A stretch of DNA of 25,586 nucleotides from a virus, in the IMG/VR virus record IMGVR_UViG_3300045135_001628, positions 1 to 25,586 of that record; one strand, given 5' to 3'. A program made the position numbers and the translations under genes. Positions 1 to 7,777 of this stretch are shown here, piece by piece (position 1 is the stretch's first letter; each line of letters starts with the position of its first letter). The notes beneath the pieces are model-generated. The model was not told the origin of the DNA and searched no databases. It was given only the letters and a program-made list of their open reading frames with translations.

Positions 1-48
1 GATGTTGTAACCTACTTGGTGGTCAGTAAATTCTGATATAAGTTTCAT
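1..48 (-). CDS. 21: Prohead protease gp21, N-terminal fragment (runs off left edge)
   Basis: Only 16 codons are visible, reading MKLISEFTDHQVGYNI, open to the window edge. The ATG at 46-48 has a good ribosome binding site (AGAAGG at 58-63, nine bases upstream) and an exact T4 late promoter at 85-92. Both indicate a real gene start. In T4-like phages the gene after 20 and 67 is either 68 or 21 (the serine protease that matures the prohead scaffold and capsid). Marine T4-like phages usually lack 68 and, as I recall, their gp21 often begins MKLI. The assignment rests on position and these few residues, so it is tentative; the existence of the gene is well supported. Confidence 0.6.
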   Translation of the reverse strand, partial: MKLISEFTDHQVGYNI

Positions 49-84
49 TTACACAAACCTTCTTTGTAAATTTTTACTGTATTA

Positions 85-92
85 TATTTATA
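85..92 (-). promoter_or_regulatory. T4-type late promoter upstream of gp21
   Basis: The plus strand reads tatttata, which is TATAAATA on the minus strand. This is the exact consensus bound in T4 by the gp55 late sigma factor with gp33 and the gp45 clamp. It lies 37 bases upstream of the gp21 ATG, in the short gap after the gp67 stop at 110. Position and exact match make it convincing; function is inferred from T4. Confidence 0.8.
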
Positions 93-109
93 TTAAAAAG
101 ATTTTCTAC

Positions 110-475
110 TTAAACGGATTCTTCAGCGTCTTCTTCATCGACCAGATCATCATCTTCGCTATCGTCATCGTCCCCTTCATCATCAAGATCTTCCACATCC
201 AGATCGTCATCATCCAGGTCTTCAGAATCTTCCATGTCCTCATCTTCGACTTCATCATCGGCCTCCTCGTCGTCGATGGCGTTAAAGATAGTATTCGCTA
301 CATTAATCTTTTCTTGATCAATGACGTCGTCAAGCTTTACTGAAATAGCTTGACCAAAGAGTTCGTTTGCTTTATTATAATCTTTTTCGAGAGCTGCATC
401 TACAAGAGCTGCTAGTGGGTTTACTTCCACTTCTGGTTCTTGTGTTGCGGCATCTTCGTAATTAACTTCACTCAT
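110..475 (-). CDS. 67: Prohead core (scaffold) protein gp67
   Basis: This 121 aa, extremely acidic protein belongs to the internal scaffold around which the T4-like prohead forms, and would be removed by the gp21 protease during maturation. After an N-terminal extension, residues about 22-66 form a helical segment (LVDAALEKDYNKANELFGQAI, then DVIDQEKINVANTIFNAI in outline) that resembles T4 gp67 as I remember it (ALF-x-A, EKI-x-IA). Residues about 67-121 are almost entirely Asp and Glu with a few Ser. T4 gp67 is shorter (about 80 aa), so this is a longer version. Its ATG overlaps the stop of the methyltransferase gene (ATGA), implying coupled translation. Position after gene 20 and before the probable gene 21 supports the call. 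Confidence 0.85.
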   Translation of the reverse strand: MSEVNYEDAATQEPEVEVNPLAALVDAALEKDYNKANELFGQAISVKLDDVIDQEKINVANTIFNAIDDEEADDEVEDEDMEDSEDLDDDDLDVEDLDDEGDDDDSEDDDLVDEEDAEESV

Positions 476-1119
476 TCTTCATCTCCTAACGTAAAATTTT
501 TCCAATATCCTGAAGAAGGAACCATAATCCACATTTTTGATTTTTCATCTCCAGGAATAATTAATGTTCTATTGTATTCTTTATGCGTTTCTAAAACAGC
601 TTTTACTAACCCTAAAAAGTCGTTCCACCCAACAAACTTAAAATCATCTCCAGCTAATAAAGTTTTTTCATTCTTTATATGCTTAGTGATATCATTTAAG
701 ACACCTTCATAAGTATGATCTCCATCGATAAAGACAAAATCATAAACTTCTTCAAATTTATAATCCATACTATCTTCGTGAATAATATTTATGTCATCAT
801 ATATTTCACCTAAACAATGCTTAAAGGCATAACGAGTTGAGTTATGTTTTATCGCTTGCTTTTTAGCATCTTCGAATAAATCTTTGTTTCCGCCTCCACA
901 ACCAGCATCGCCTTCTGCATTTTCTGGTAAAAACGACCAACTGTCACATACTGTAAGATCTACATTTTCTTTTTTGCTTTGATATAAACATTTAGTTGTT
1001 CTTCCAAACCAAGATCCTATCTCTAAAATCTTGCCATTATCTGGTACGTTTTTAGCAATGTTTGATATAATTTCTAAGTCATACCTTGACATAAAGCCAG
1101 GAATATCATAATCTATCAT
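472..1119 (-). CDS. Class I SAM-dependent methyltransferase (Methyltransf_24-like)
   Basis: This 215 aa protein has a Rossmann methyltransferase fold. Motif I for SAM binding is ILEIGSWFGR (residues 31-40). An acidic residue follows in VTVCDSW-like strand 2 (about 56-61). FIDGDHTYEGV (130-140) and LLAGDDF (154-160) are the strand 4 and 5 signatures of the Methyltransf_24/TylF-like group, whose GDH motif often binds a metal for O-methylation. The substrate is unknown. The gene sits between portal gene 20 and gene 67, overlapping both (TAATG with 20, ATGA with 67). It is not part of the T4 core there. Sampled stretches are about 30% GC, clearly lower than gene 20, which suggests later acquisition. 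Sugar or small-molecule methylation for a surface structure is possible but unproven. Confidence 0.85.
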   Translation of the reverse strand: MIDYDIPGFMSRYDLEIISNIAKNVPDNGKILEIGSWFGRTTKCLYQSKKENVDLTVCDSWSFLPENAEGDAGCGGGNKDLFEDAKKQAIKHNSTRYAFKHCLGEIYDDINIIHEDSMDYKFEEVYDFVFIDGDHTYEGVLNDITKHIKNEKTLLAGDDFKFVGWNDFLGLVKAVLETHKEYNRTLIIPGDEKSKMWIMVPSSGYWKNFTLGDEE

Positions 1120-2597
1120 TAAATTTCTTCATCTCCTTGTGCAGGTTCGTCTGAACTGCGATTAAGTGCTTCAATATCATCATCAGTATAACGTAAAATG
1201 TTTCGCATAACCCATTCTTTGGTGAAGTACTCACCAACATACTGATTTACTGCATCCAGTGTTTGGATGCGCTCTCTAAAGATTTCTGCGTCCTTGAGTT
1301 CTGCAAAGTGATTATCCCGTTCGAAGGTAACGTGAATCTGTTCCTTCATACCCGGCCACTCGCTCTCGGCAATCACGCCTTTGAGTACGAGTTGAGTCTT
1401 AAGGATACCCATAAACAAACCAGCGAACCGCATGCGCAGTCTATCAATAAACTTTTGGAACTTCAGTTCGTCGCGACTGATTTCGGTTGCCCTACCTAAA
1501 CTAAACGTAGTCTCTTGTTCTAATCTGTTTAACGGAACATTGAGTGAACGATAAAGTTTTCGTTGAAAGTAGATGATGTCCTCAATCTGTCCAAGGTTAT
1601 CACCACCTGGCAACGTTGTGATCTCAGTACCTTTACCGCCCTCGCGCCGCGGAAGCCAAAAGTCTTCAAGTAACGACTGATGTTTTCTGTCATCCTTGAT
1701 CTCTCCTGTCTGTGCGTCATAAACGAGTTTATTACGATACCGAGTCATAATGTCTTTCATATACTGTTCGGCTTTACCTCGTGGTAAGTTACCGACGTCG
1801 ATATAAAAGATGCGACGTTCTGGGGCACGTGCCAAACGATAGATGACCAAAGAGTCTTCCATCATTCTCAACTGATTAATTGGCTTCAGTGCCTTATGTA
1901 AATACGATAATACCTTCTGACGCTTTTCATCAAGAAGACCAGAGGTTATGTATGAAACAGAATCCAAACTAAGTTTTACACCAGCGGTCTGTGCTCCAGG
2001 CTTTTCTTGGTAGATAAAGTACTCATCCACCTTTTCAACCAGCGGTGCACCTGTCTTTGGATCCTTCTTCTTTTTAACTTGTTTTACTTTTCGAATACGA
2101 GCGGCATCAATTGGTCGAATGTCAACGATACCTTTTTTCAGATTCGTTTCATCGACTACGAGGTGATGATAGATTCTACCGTCAACGTAGTACCTACGAA
2201 AGATATCGTGACCGAGTTCTTTAAAGTTCATCATAGAGACGATGTTGTCAAACTCGTCTTTAATTTGATTCTTAATTTTATCGGATACCTGAAGGTTATC
2301 CATCTTAATGTCGATTGGTTCTTCACCACCAACGATTGTTTCGTTTGTGATGTCTTCAATAGCAGCATCAACTTCGGGATGCATTGCGACTCCACGATAC
2401 TTCATAATGAGTGCGTGGTTGTCTTTTGCATCGGTACCGTCTAAGTTGACGTATTGTCCGTAATGCGATCCTGAGGCCGTAACGTATCCTGCACCGTCTT
2501 CATCTCGAGCCGGTACAATCGACGGAGTCTTCGTTGAGTTCTCCGGACTGGATCGTTTTATTTCAAAACCAAATAATTTAAAGCCGTCATCCGCCAT
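1119..2597 (-). CDS. 20: Portal vertex protein gp20
   Basis: This 492 aa protein (T4 gp20 is 524 aa) forms the dodecameric portal at the unique capsid vertex, nucleates head assembly and is the channel for DNA packaging by gp17. Hallmarks are YRGVAMHPEVDAAIEDI (67-83), YVDGRIYHHLVVD (137-149), ERRIFYIDVGNLPRGKAEQYM (260-280 in outline), WLPRREGGKGTEI (314-326) followed by TLPGG-x-NLG, and FQRKLYRSLNVPLNRL. All are typical of T4-like portals. The ATG at 2595-2597 is preceded by AAGGA (about 2606-2610). The stop overlaps the methyltransferase start. It has 62 bases of non-coding leader containing a strong hairpin. Confidence 0.97.
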   Translation of the reverse strand: MADDGFKLFGFEIKRSSPENSTKTPSIVPARDEDGAGYVTASGSHYGQYVNLDGTDAKDNHALIMKYRGVAMHPEVDAAIEDITNETIVGGEEPIDIKMDNLQVSDKIKNQIKDEFDNIVSMMNFKELGHDIFRRYYVDGRIYHHLVVDETNLKKGIVDIRPIDAARIRKVKQVKKKKDPKTGAPLVEKVDEYFIYQEKPGAQTAGVKLSLDSVSYITSGLLDEKRQKVLSYLHKALKPINQLRMMEDSLVIYRLARAPERRIFYIDVGNLPRGKAEQYMKDIMTRYRNKLVYDAQTGEIKDDRKHQSLLEDFWLPRREGGKGTEITTLPGGDNLGQIEDIIYFQRKLYRSLNVPLNRLEQETTFSLGRATEISRDELKFQKFIDRLRMRFAGLFMGILKTQLVLKGVIAESEWPGMKEQIHVTFERDNHFAELKDAEIFRERIQTLDAVNQYVGEYFTKEWVMRNILRYTDDDIEALNRSSDEPAQGDEEI

Positions 2598-2620
2598 ATA
2601 TTAATTCCTTATGTATAACG

Positions 2621-2644
2621 AGGGGAGCGGTTTCCCGCTCTCCC
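2621..2644 (-). other. GC-rich hairpin with GAAA tetraloop in the gp19-gp20 gap
   Basis: Bases 2625-2630 pair with 2635-2640 (GAGCGG with CCGCTC), and the stem extends by about three more G-C pairs if one base (2641) is bulged. On the mRNA strand the loop is GAAA, a stable GNRA tetraloop. It lies in the 62-base leader between the gp19 stop and the gp20 ribosome binding site. No U-tract follows it on the minus strand, so it is not a classical intrinsic terminator. It could be an RNA-stability or processing element, or attenuate read-through from tail-tube to portal mRNA. Confidence 0.6.
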
Positions 2645-2659
2645 TACTATATATTTCTT

Positions 2660-3196
2660 TTACTGGTCAGTGGTATTGGATGTCCAATACTGATACTGCC
2701 ATTCGATCTGGAACCGTTCGACCTGTTCGTCAGCATAACTCAGCTCAATTGCGCCAACCGCGCTTGGCCAAGCGTCTTTGAAAGTGTAAGTCTTAATTAC
2801 AGTTTCGTCACGATCAAACTGTTGAACTGATAGATCAGCAAAATAGAGTTCTGGATTCTGCACGCCACCAGCATCTGCGTGGTTAGCGATTGCGTTCATC
2901 CATTTTTCCATTTCGTTTCTGACCTTAAACCCAGTATCGTTAATCACTGTTACGGTCCAAGAATCGAACGCACGATCTCCAGCAACTTTTAATCGACGAC
3001 CACGGAAAGGAATCTCAATTATTCCTACCTGTGATGCCGGAAGCTGTGCTGCTTCACACATAAAAGATGCGAAGTCAACATCGAGAGCGACTCCTAAACC
3101 ACCGCGTGGGTTTGCAAGAGTAACCTGGAAGAGATTACCGCGTGCACCACCGCCAGTGAGTCTTGACTTAAACTCGTCTACACTACCTAGTGCCAT
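2660..3196 (-). CDS. 19: Tail tube protein gp19
   Basis: This 178 aa protein (T4 gp19 is 163 aa) polymerises into the inner tube of the contractile tail, through which DNA passes. Typical features are the N-terminal DEFKSRLTGGGARGNLFQV-type segment, GRRLKVAGDRAFDSWTVTVIND (about 65-86) and KMRNEME-like VRNEMEKWMNAI (about 92-103), then a YTFKDAWPSAVGAIELSY segment near the C-terminus. These are conserved among T4-like tubes. Start ATG 3194-3196 follows a strong GGGAGGA ribosome binding site. It lies 19 bases after the gp18 stop, so 18 and 19 are co-transcribed from the late promoters upstream of gp18. Confidence 0.96.
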   Translation of the reverse strand: MALGSVDEFKSRLTGGGARGNLFQVTLANPRGGLGVALDVDFASFMCEAAQLPASQVGIIEIPFRGRRLKVAGDRAFDSWTVTVINDTGFKVRNEMEKWMNAIANHADAGGVQNPELYFADLSVQQFDRDETVIKTYTFKDAWPSAVGAIELSYADEQVERFQIEWQYQYWTSNTTDQ

Positions 3197-3215
3197 TGGT
3201 TAAATCCTCCCTAGA

Positions 3216-4997
3216 TTAAAACGCGTTGCCTGATACTTCCTCGAAGGAAACACCAGTACGAACAGCGACGAAGTTAAGTGTGATAAAGTTAATCGAGCGA
3301 GCCGGCTTAATAAAGATATTAGCGATGAACTCGTTACGATCTATGACAGCCGCAGTGTTAACTGTTTCATCAGCAACAACACGGAAGTCTGTAATACCAC
3401 GGCGACCTTTAACATCACGGAGCACTGGCTCAATAATGTTAACGAACTCTGCACGAGTGAACTCGTCGTTGAACTCGAAGAGTACGTTCTTGGCAGCCCG
3501 TTCAATAGCCCGCTCAAGAGTAAGGAACAGTCGACGTACGTTAATACGATCGAATGCCGATGGTCTATTAATGTGTGTCTTATCACCGAACAACAAAATC
3601 CCTTGACCTGGGAGGTTTACGATTGGGTTGATACCGTTTTTATACAGTTCGTCCCTACGTGTCTTGTTCGGATTATAATTAACTGCAGTTACACCAAGTA
3701 ATCCACCACGACGTGTGCCCGCTGGTGAGAACCAAGGAGCAGCTACACGATCTGTTTCGGCCATCAGACCAGCTATTGATGAGTTTGCTGGAATCTCGAT
3801 GAACTGATCGTTGTACTTATCATAAACTTTTAAGTAGTTACCAGTTATGACGTTATAGCTTGACCGACTAAATGTGTTAGCGGTAGCTATGATGTTAGTC
3901 GTGATTGTCGCATCGGATGTTTGATTCACAATGTCACTACGTGCTGGACCTGATACAACCACTAAGTCCTTACGGGCTCTTGCAATTTGATTCAGATCAT
4001 TAGTAACAGTTGTCTGGTCTGCCCGTGATGACATGCCAGGTGCAATCAGGAAGTCGATCTCAACTTGATCTTTGTCTTCGAAGAAGTCGAAAGCAGAAAG
4101 GTAATTACCTGTTGAAATTGTACCTGTGTCTACGCCTGAGTCAAACTCGAAGTTAACAACGGCTGATGTTTGTACTGCGGTACCCAGGAAGTCTTTAGCA
4201 GTTCCTGATGTGGTTGCTGTACCAGCATTACCGAAGTTAGTGAAGTTTGAGTCGAAGTCGACGAAGTATACGTACTGAGAACGCTCGTTAATCACGTCTT
4301 TAACGTAGATTGATGATCCGTCAACAGCGTTCTTAGCGTCTGTTGCAACAGACATAAATGGATAAGTCTCAAGGACTGTACCTTTAGTTCCTGAAAACTC
4401 GCCGTTAACATCGACGACAGCTACGTGAATTTCATCGTTTGTTGCGTCGCGATCGTCACCCCAGTCTGATACACTTGGTGCTTTATCGAAAGAACTCTTG
4501 TATGTCCAACCATCAAAGGCTGAATCGTTGATTGAAGGTGGGCAAATCGAAACTCGAATTGAGTTACCGAGTGTGCCAGGAAAACGTGCTACGAATGTAT
4601 GGCCATCAGAATCTAATGCTGATTGTTGTGCATCGAAGTTTGTTTTGTTCTTCACCTTTGGCTTCGTATATGTACCAACTGCATAGGCCGCAAATTGACC
4701 TGTTGTTGCTGTTGAGTTAGCAGAGCTTGAGTCCGCAATACGAAGAACTTGAAGTGCATTTGAATAACGCAGGAAGTACGCTGCGTCGTGATAGTCTATG
4801 CTATGAGACGTGTTTGGGCTACCAAAGGTTTCTGTTAACTCTTCCTCGTTTGCGATTAGAGTTCTTTGGTCGACCGGTCCCCACATAAACTTGCCTGCGT
4901 AAGCGCCCGTAGAAGTCTGAACATTAGGCACTCCGCCTGTAAGATCTACTTCTTTGACGACAACGGCAGGACTTTGAGATGGTGCAAAAAGTGCCAT
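3216..4997 (-). CDS. 18: Contractile tail sheath protein gp18
   Basis: This 593 aa protein (T4 gp18 is 659 aa) forms the contractile sheath around the tail tube. The N-terminus (MALFAPSQSPAVVVKEVDLT) and the phrase TSTGAYAGKFMWGPVDQ (about 29-45) are typical. A variable, surface-exposed central domain follows. The conserved C-terminal domain has VAAPWFSPAG (about 425-435), the NPI-x-NLPGQGILLFGDKT segment, RRLFLTLERAIERAAKNVLFE, and a terminal INFITLNFVAVRTGVSF strand used in sheath subunit handshaking. The start follows GAGGT and lies just downstream of two exact late promoters, as expected for a very abundant structural protein. Confidence 0.97.
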   Translation of the reverse strand: MALFAPSQSPAVVVKEVDLTGGVPNVQTSTGAYAGKFMWGPVDQRTLIANEEELTETFGSPNTSHSIDYHDAAYFLRYSNALQVLRIADSSSANSTATTGQFAAYAVGTYTKPKVKNKTNFDAQQSALDSDGHTFVARFPGTLGNSIRVSICPPSINDSAFDGWTYKSSFDKAPSVSDWGDDRDATNDEIHVAVVDVNGEFSGTKGTVLETYPFMSVATDAKNAVDGSSIYVKDVINERSQYVYFVDFDSNFTNFGNAGTATTSGTAKDFLGTAVQTSAVVNFEFDSGVDTGTISTGNYLSAFDFFEDKDQVEIDFLIAPGMSSRADQTTVTNDLNQIARARKDLVVVSGPARSDIVNQTSDATITTNIIATANTFSRSSYNVITGNYLKVYDKYNDQFIEIPANSSIAGLMAETDRVAAPWFSPAGTRRGGLLGVTAVNYNPNKTRRDELYKNGINPIVNLPGQGILLFGDKTHINRPSAFDRINVRRLFLTLERAIERAAKNVLFEFNDEFTRAEFVNIIEPVLRDVKGRRGITDFRVVADETVNTAAVIDRNEFIANIFIKPARSINFITLNFVAVRTGVSFEEVSGNAF

Positions 4998-5016
4998 TAG
5001 CTTACCTCATGGGTTC

Positions 5017-5024
5017 TATTTATA
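5017..5024 (-). promoter_or_regulatory. T4-type late promoter, proximal to gp18
   Basis: Plus-strand tatttata gives an exact TATAAATA on the minus strand, 20 bases upstream of the gp18 start codon. The leader would be only about a dozen bases, just enough for the GAGGT ribosome binding site. It is one of a pair in the gp17-gp18 gap. Confidence 0.75.
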
Positions 5025-5058
5025 TGGTGCATAATACGGTTATTCACTTATACAACTA

Positions 5059-5066
5059 TATTTATA
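5059..5066 (-). promoter_or_regulatory. T4-type late promoter, distal to gp18
   Basis: A second exact TATAAATA (minus strand) lies 42 bases further upstream in the same 87-base gap. Tandem late promoters would suit high expression of sheath and tube. A 7-bp AT-rich inverted repeat (5072-5088) overlaps the end of gene 17 just upstream of it. That repeat has no following U-tract on the mRNA strand, so I do not call it a terminator. Confidence 0.75.
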
Positions 5067-5084
5067 ATTTTATGAAATTTAATT

Positions 5085-6686
5085 TCATTCGTCATACCCG
5101 GCTATATGCCACTGCTGTATATTAGTGTCTTCAATTTGCTTAATGTATTCTGAACCGTCGTCTACGAAACCAAACGGTACGATGTCTTCTTCTATCTCTC
5201 TCATTCTCTCTGCATACAACATTTCTTTCAGATTAATATCAGTCATATCGTTGAAGAACTGAGTTTGCGCAAAGTAACCTAACATGACTAAGTTCATAAC
5301 CAAGTCGTCGTTGTTACCTTCGGCTGCTTCGTATGTGTTTCCCTTACCGACAAAGGTAGATATCTCAAGGATGGTTTGTTCATCAACAATCTTTAACTTG
5401 CCGTTTTCTAAGAGATCTTTGAGTCCTGAACAGCCGAGTCGTTTTACTTTACGAGTCATCTGCTGACCAACTAAGTTAGCTTTTACTGAAGACTCAACGT
5501 GAACGTTTTCGTATTCCAAGTCGTGATATACACCGTTTGCCACAAGTGATCCTTGGTCGTTTGACTCAATAATCACATAAGCGTTGTTCCAGACTTTCGC
5601 GTACTTATATATAATAGCAGGGAAGAGCAACGGAGAGATAGTGTTGTTCCGATATACAGCCACTTGCTCAAATGGCGTGACGCTAATATCGATTAAAGTA
5701 AAAGTTGAGTAGTCCTGTCCTCTTCCCTTCCCAACATCCACGCACATGATGTACTCGTGTTTGTCGATTGGTTTTTTATAAACTAAACCTTCCCCGCTTT
5801 CGATATATTCAATTGGTGCTTCAGCTCGTAACTCCATAAGAGTCTCGGCGTTAATGAGTGTGTCACCGGTACCAAAGAACGTATTACCAAATTCTTGGTC
5901 GAACTGCAGCTTCGAAGTATTGTTGATTGTTTCTTGTTTCCACTGTTCGTCACGGCCGGGTACGTCCCACCAGTCAACTCGGAAAGAATGAAACTCGTTG
6001 ACTCTCTGTTCAGCACCTTCCCATAGTTTATAGAACATATTACCGATGCCGTTGGCAGTCGAGGTAATGATTACCTTTGTTTCAGCACCGGATGATACAA
6101 CAGGATATGTGGAGGTATAGAACTCTGCGGCTTTCTCAACGAAGGCGAACTCATCTAGATAAAGCAGATTGATACTAAGACCACGGATAGAGTTACCAGA
6201 GGTTGCCGCAGTAATAATTCGAGAGTTATTCCCAAACTCAAGAGAACCTTTGTTAAGAGCTTTTGTTCCGGGTTGAAGAAAGAACGGTAGGTTCTCAAGC
6301 ATAAGCGTGATCCTGCCGAGCATTTCCCTGGCAGTTGCTCCTTTGTTTGCGAGAATCGCCACAGTCTTTTCCGGATAAAACATCGCATACCAGAGCAAGT
6401 AGGCGCAAACTGATATCGACTTTCCGCTTTGCCGACAAGCGAGAACAATGTTAAACCGATGCTCATTAAAGTCCTCAAACATTTTTCTTTGATAAGGATA
6501 TAGGACAAATGGAACCAAACCCTTATCGAGTGAGATCACTTTTACATACGTCTCAGCGAAGTATATTGGATCTTCCATACACTTCTTATATTCTAATAAT
6601 CTTTCAGCGGTCCACTCTTCGTTGATTCCGTCACGTTTTACGTTCGGATTCCCCAGATATGCGTCTCGCTGTATCGCCTGCGTCAA
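5085..6686 (-). CDS. 17: Terminase large subunit gp17 (packaging ATPase/nuclease)
   Basis: This 533 aa protein (T4 gp17 is 610 aa) is the DNA-packaging motor and headful nuclease. The ATPase has Walker A ACRQSGKS (83-90), Walker B LLYLDEF with D178-E179 (174-180) and a coupling motif TSTANG (209-213). The RNase H-fold nuclease has D317 in CVDVGKG (315-321), E374 in VIIESND and D460/D461 in NNDDLV, matching the T4 catalytic triad. The start is probably TTG at 6684-6686. An in-frame TAA lies immediately before it, AAGGTGA sits at good spacing upstream, and the next ATG would be codon 37, removing conserved N-terminal sequence. The gene overlaps gp16 by 56 bases, suggesting coupled translation of the two terminase subunits. 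Confidence 0.97.
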   Translation of the reverse strand: MTQAIQRDAYLGNPNVKRDGINEEWTAERLLEYKKCMEDPIYFAETYVKVISLDKGLVPFVLYPYQRKMFEDFNEHRFNIVLACRQSGKSISVCAYLLWYAMFYPEKTVAILANKGATAREMLGRITLMLENLPFFLQPGTKALNKGSLEFGNNSRIITAATSGNSIRGLSINLLYLDEFAFVEKAAEFYTSTYPVVSSGAETKVIITSTANGIGNMFYKLWEGAEQRVNEFHSFRVDWWDVPGRDEQWKQETINNTSKLQFDQEFGNTFFGTGDTLINAETLMELRAEAPIEYIESGEGLVYKKPIDKHEYIMCVDVGKGRGQDYSTFTLIDISVTPFEQVAVYRNNTISPLLFPAIIYKYAKVWNNAYVIIESNDQGSLVANGVYHDLEYENVHVESSVKANLVGQQMTRKVKRLGCSGLKDLLENGKLKIVDEQTILEISTFVGKGNTYEAAEGNNDDLVMNLVMLGYFAQTQFFNDMTDINLKEMLYAERMREIEEDIVPFGFVDDGSEYIKQIEDTNIQQWHIAGYDE

Positions 6687-7011
6687 TTACTTCACCTTTT
6701 AACAATCGTTGAATGTCAGCTGATGTGCCAATATAAAAGTTGTTCTGCTGATTCTCAACTTGATGTACTTCACTCTTTCTCTCCAGTTCTTTTTGTTTTT
6801 TCTGAAGATCCATTAGTTTATCATTAACATCAGATATGTTTTTGATCATACCTGATAGAACCTCGTACGCTCTCGGATGTTCTGATTCTCGAGCCACCTC
6901 GATCATATTATCGAGTGCGTCTTTACCTTTTTCAATTAATTCGTAATATGTTTCCCGAGAGTAGTCGTAGTCAGGATTACTGCTGTCACGAAGCGTCGGA
7001 GTCTGCGCCAT
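6631..7011 (-). CDS. 16: Terminase small subunit gp16
   Basis: This 126 aa protein (T4 gp16 is 164 aa) is the DNA-recognition regulator of packaging; it forms rings and stimulates the gp17 ATPase. The central helical region contains SEHPRAYEVLSGMIKNI and DVNDKLMDLQKKQKELERK (about 43-77), the conserved coiled-coil oligomerisation core of T4-like small terminases. NFYIGTSADIQRLL follows in the C-terminal part. The ATG overlaps the gp15 end by 26 bases, and its own 3' end overlaps gp17. Confidence 0.94.
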   Translation of the reverse strand: MAQTPTLRDSSNPDYDYSRETYYELIEKGKDALDNMIEVARESEHPRAYEVLSGMIKNISDVNDKLMDLQKKQKELERKSEVHQVENQQNNFYIGTSADIQRLLKGEVIDAGDTARRISGESERKT

Positions 7012-7777
7012 AATCTATCCTTGTGAAACCAAAGTCGGAGTCACCTAAAATATTCAAAGTGGTTGGGTTAGGTAAAAGTTGTATTGTATTAAGTCTAATA
7101 TCTGAATCAGCCAGTCCTGCTCCAATGTCGAACACCTTTGCGCGAACGTCGCGTACGACCTCGCCTGTGCTTAGTGCAGGATAGTATCGGATATGCATCG
7201 AGAAGTCAAGCGTATAAATGATAGTTCTACGAGCACCTAGGTCACCTTCAAAGTCGTCCTGAAAAGACACACCATTGATAGCAATTGGTATGTCTTCGAG
7301 TATATCGGGGTAGTCCGAGAACGGTTTTAGGGTAATTGAGTACTGTGGGTTGAACGTTGGTAAAATTTGCTCAACAATCTGTAATGCGTCATCCTGAGTC
7401 TTGGTATATATGTTTAATTGGAACGATATTACATATGGCGTTCCTGTAAAAAATTTATTTCTATTGTTGTCTGTAGTGCCAAAACGTGTGAAATTATTCG
7501 TCTTAGCCACCTGTCTTTGGTTGTCATATACTAACGATGTGATCTCAAATGACATACGTGGAAGCTTAATCGCTACCTTGGTGTTAGTGTCAAGGTCTGG
7601 ATTCTCACGTATTCGATCTAAGTACTTAGCCTTCGGTGCGTACGCTAACGGTACCTTCACTTGAGACGTCGCAGCACCAGCTGAGTTCTTACGAACCACA
7701 TACAAGTTATTAAACAGCTTACCGAAGATGGCAACTGCTCGTCTCGTTTTCTCGTGATAAAAGTGTGTTCCAAACAT
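6986..7777 (-). CDS. 15: Tail sheath stabiliser and completion protein gp15
   Basis: This 263 aa protein (T4 gp15 is 272 aa) forms the hexameric ring capping the tail, joining the last sheath/tube ring to the neck. The N-terminus MFGTHFYHEKTRRAVAIFGK, then LFNNLYVVR and VPLAYAPKAKYL, matches the T4 gp15 pattern (MFG...F..LF.N and VP..YA.K). The segment PRMSFEITSLVYDNQRQ (about 69-85) and YTLDFSMHIRYY (about 188-199) are also typical. It starts within TAATG, sharing one base with the stop of the preceding 87 aa gene. Confidence 0.95.
   Translation of the reverse strand: MFGTHFYHEKTRRAVAIFGKLFNNLYVVRKNSAGAATSQVKVPLAYAPKAKYLDRIRENPDLDTNTKVAIKLPRMSFEITSLVYDNQRQVAKTNNFTRFGTTDNNRNKFFTGTPYVISFQLNIYTKTQDDALQIVEQILPTFNPQYSITLKPFSDYPDILEDIPIAINGVSFQDDFEGDLGARRTIIYTLDFSMHIRYYPALSTGEVVRDVRAKVFDIGAGLADSDIRLNTIQLLPNPTTLNILGDSDFGFTRIDYGADSDAS

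Noticed and set aside
2007-2444. Plus-strand open frame opposite gene 20
   Set aside because: It is fully inside the conserved portal gene and reads as an antisense shadow of hydrophobic composition.
5072-5088. Inverted repeat atgaaat-tta-atttcat at the end of gene 17 as a terminator
   Set aside because: The stem is AT-only and no U-tract follows on the transcribed strand; more likely fortuitous.
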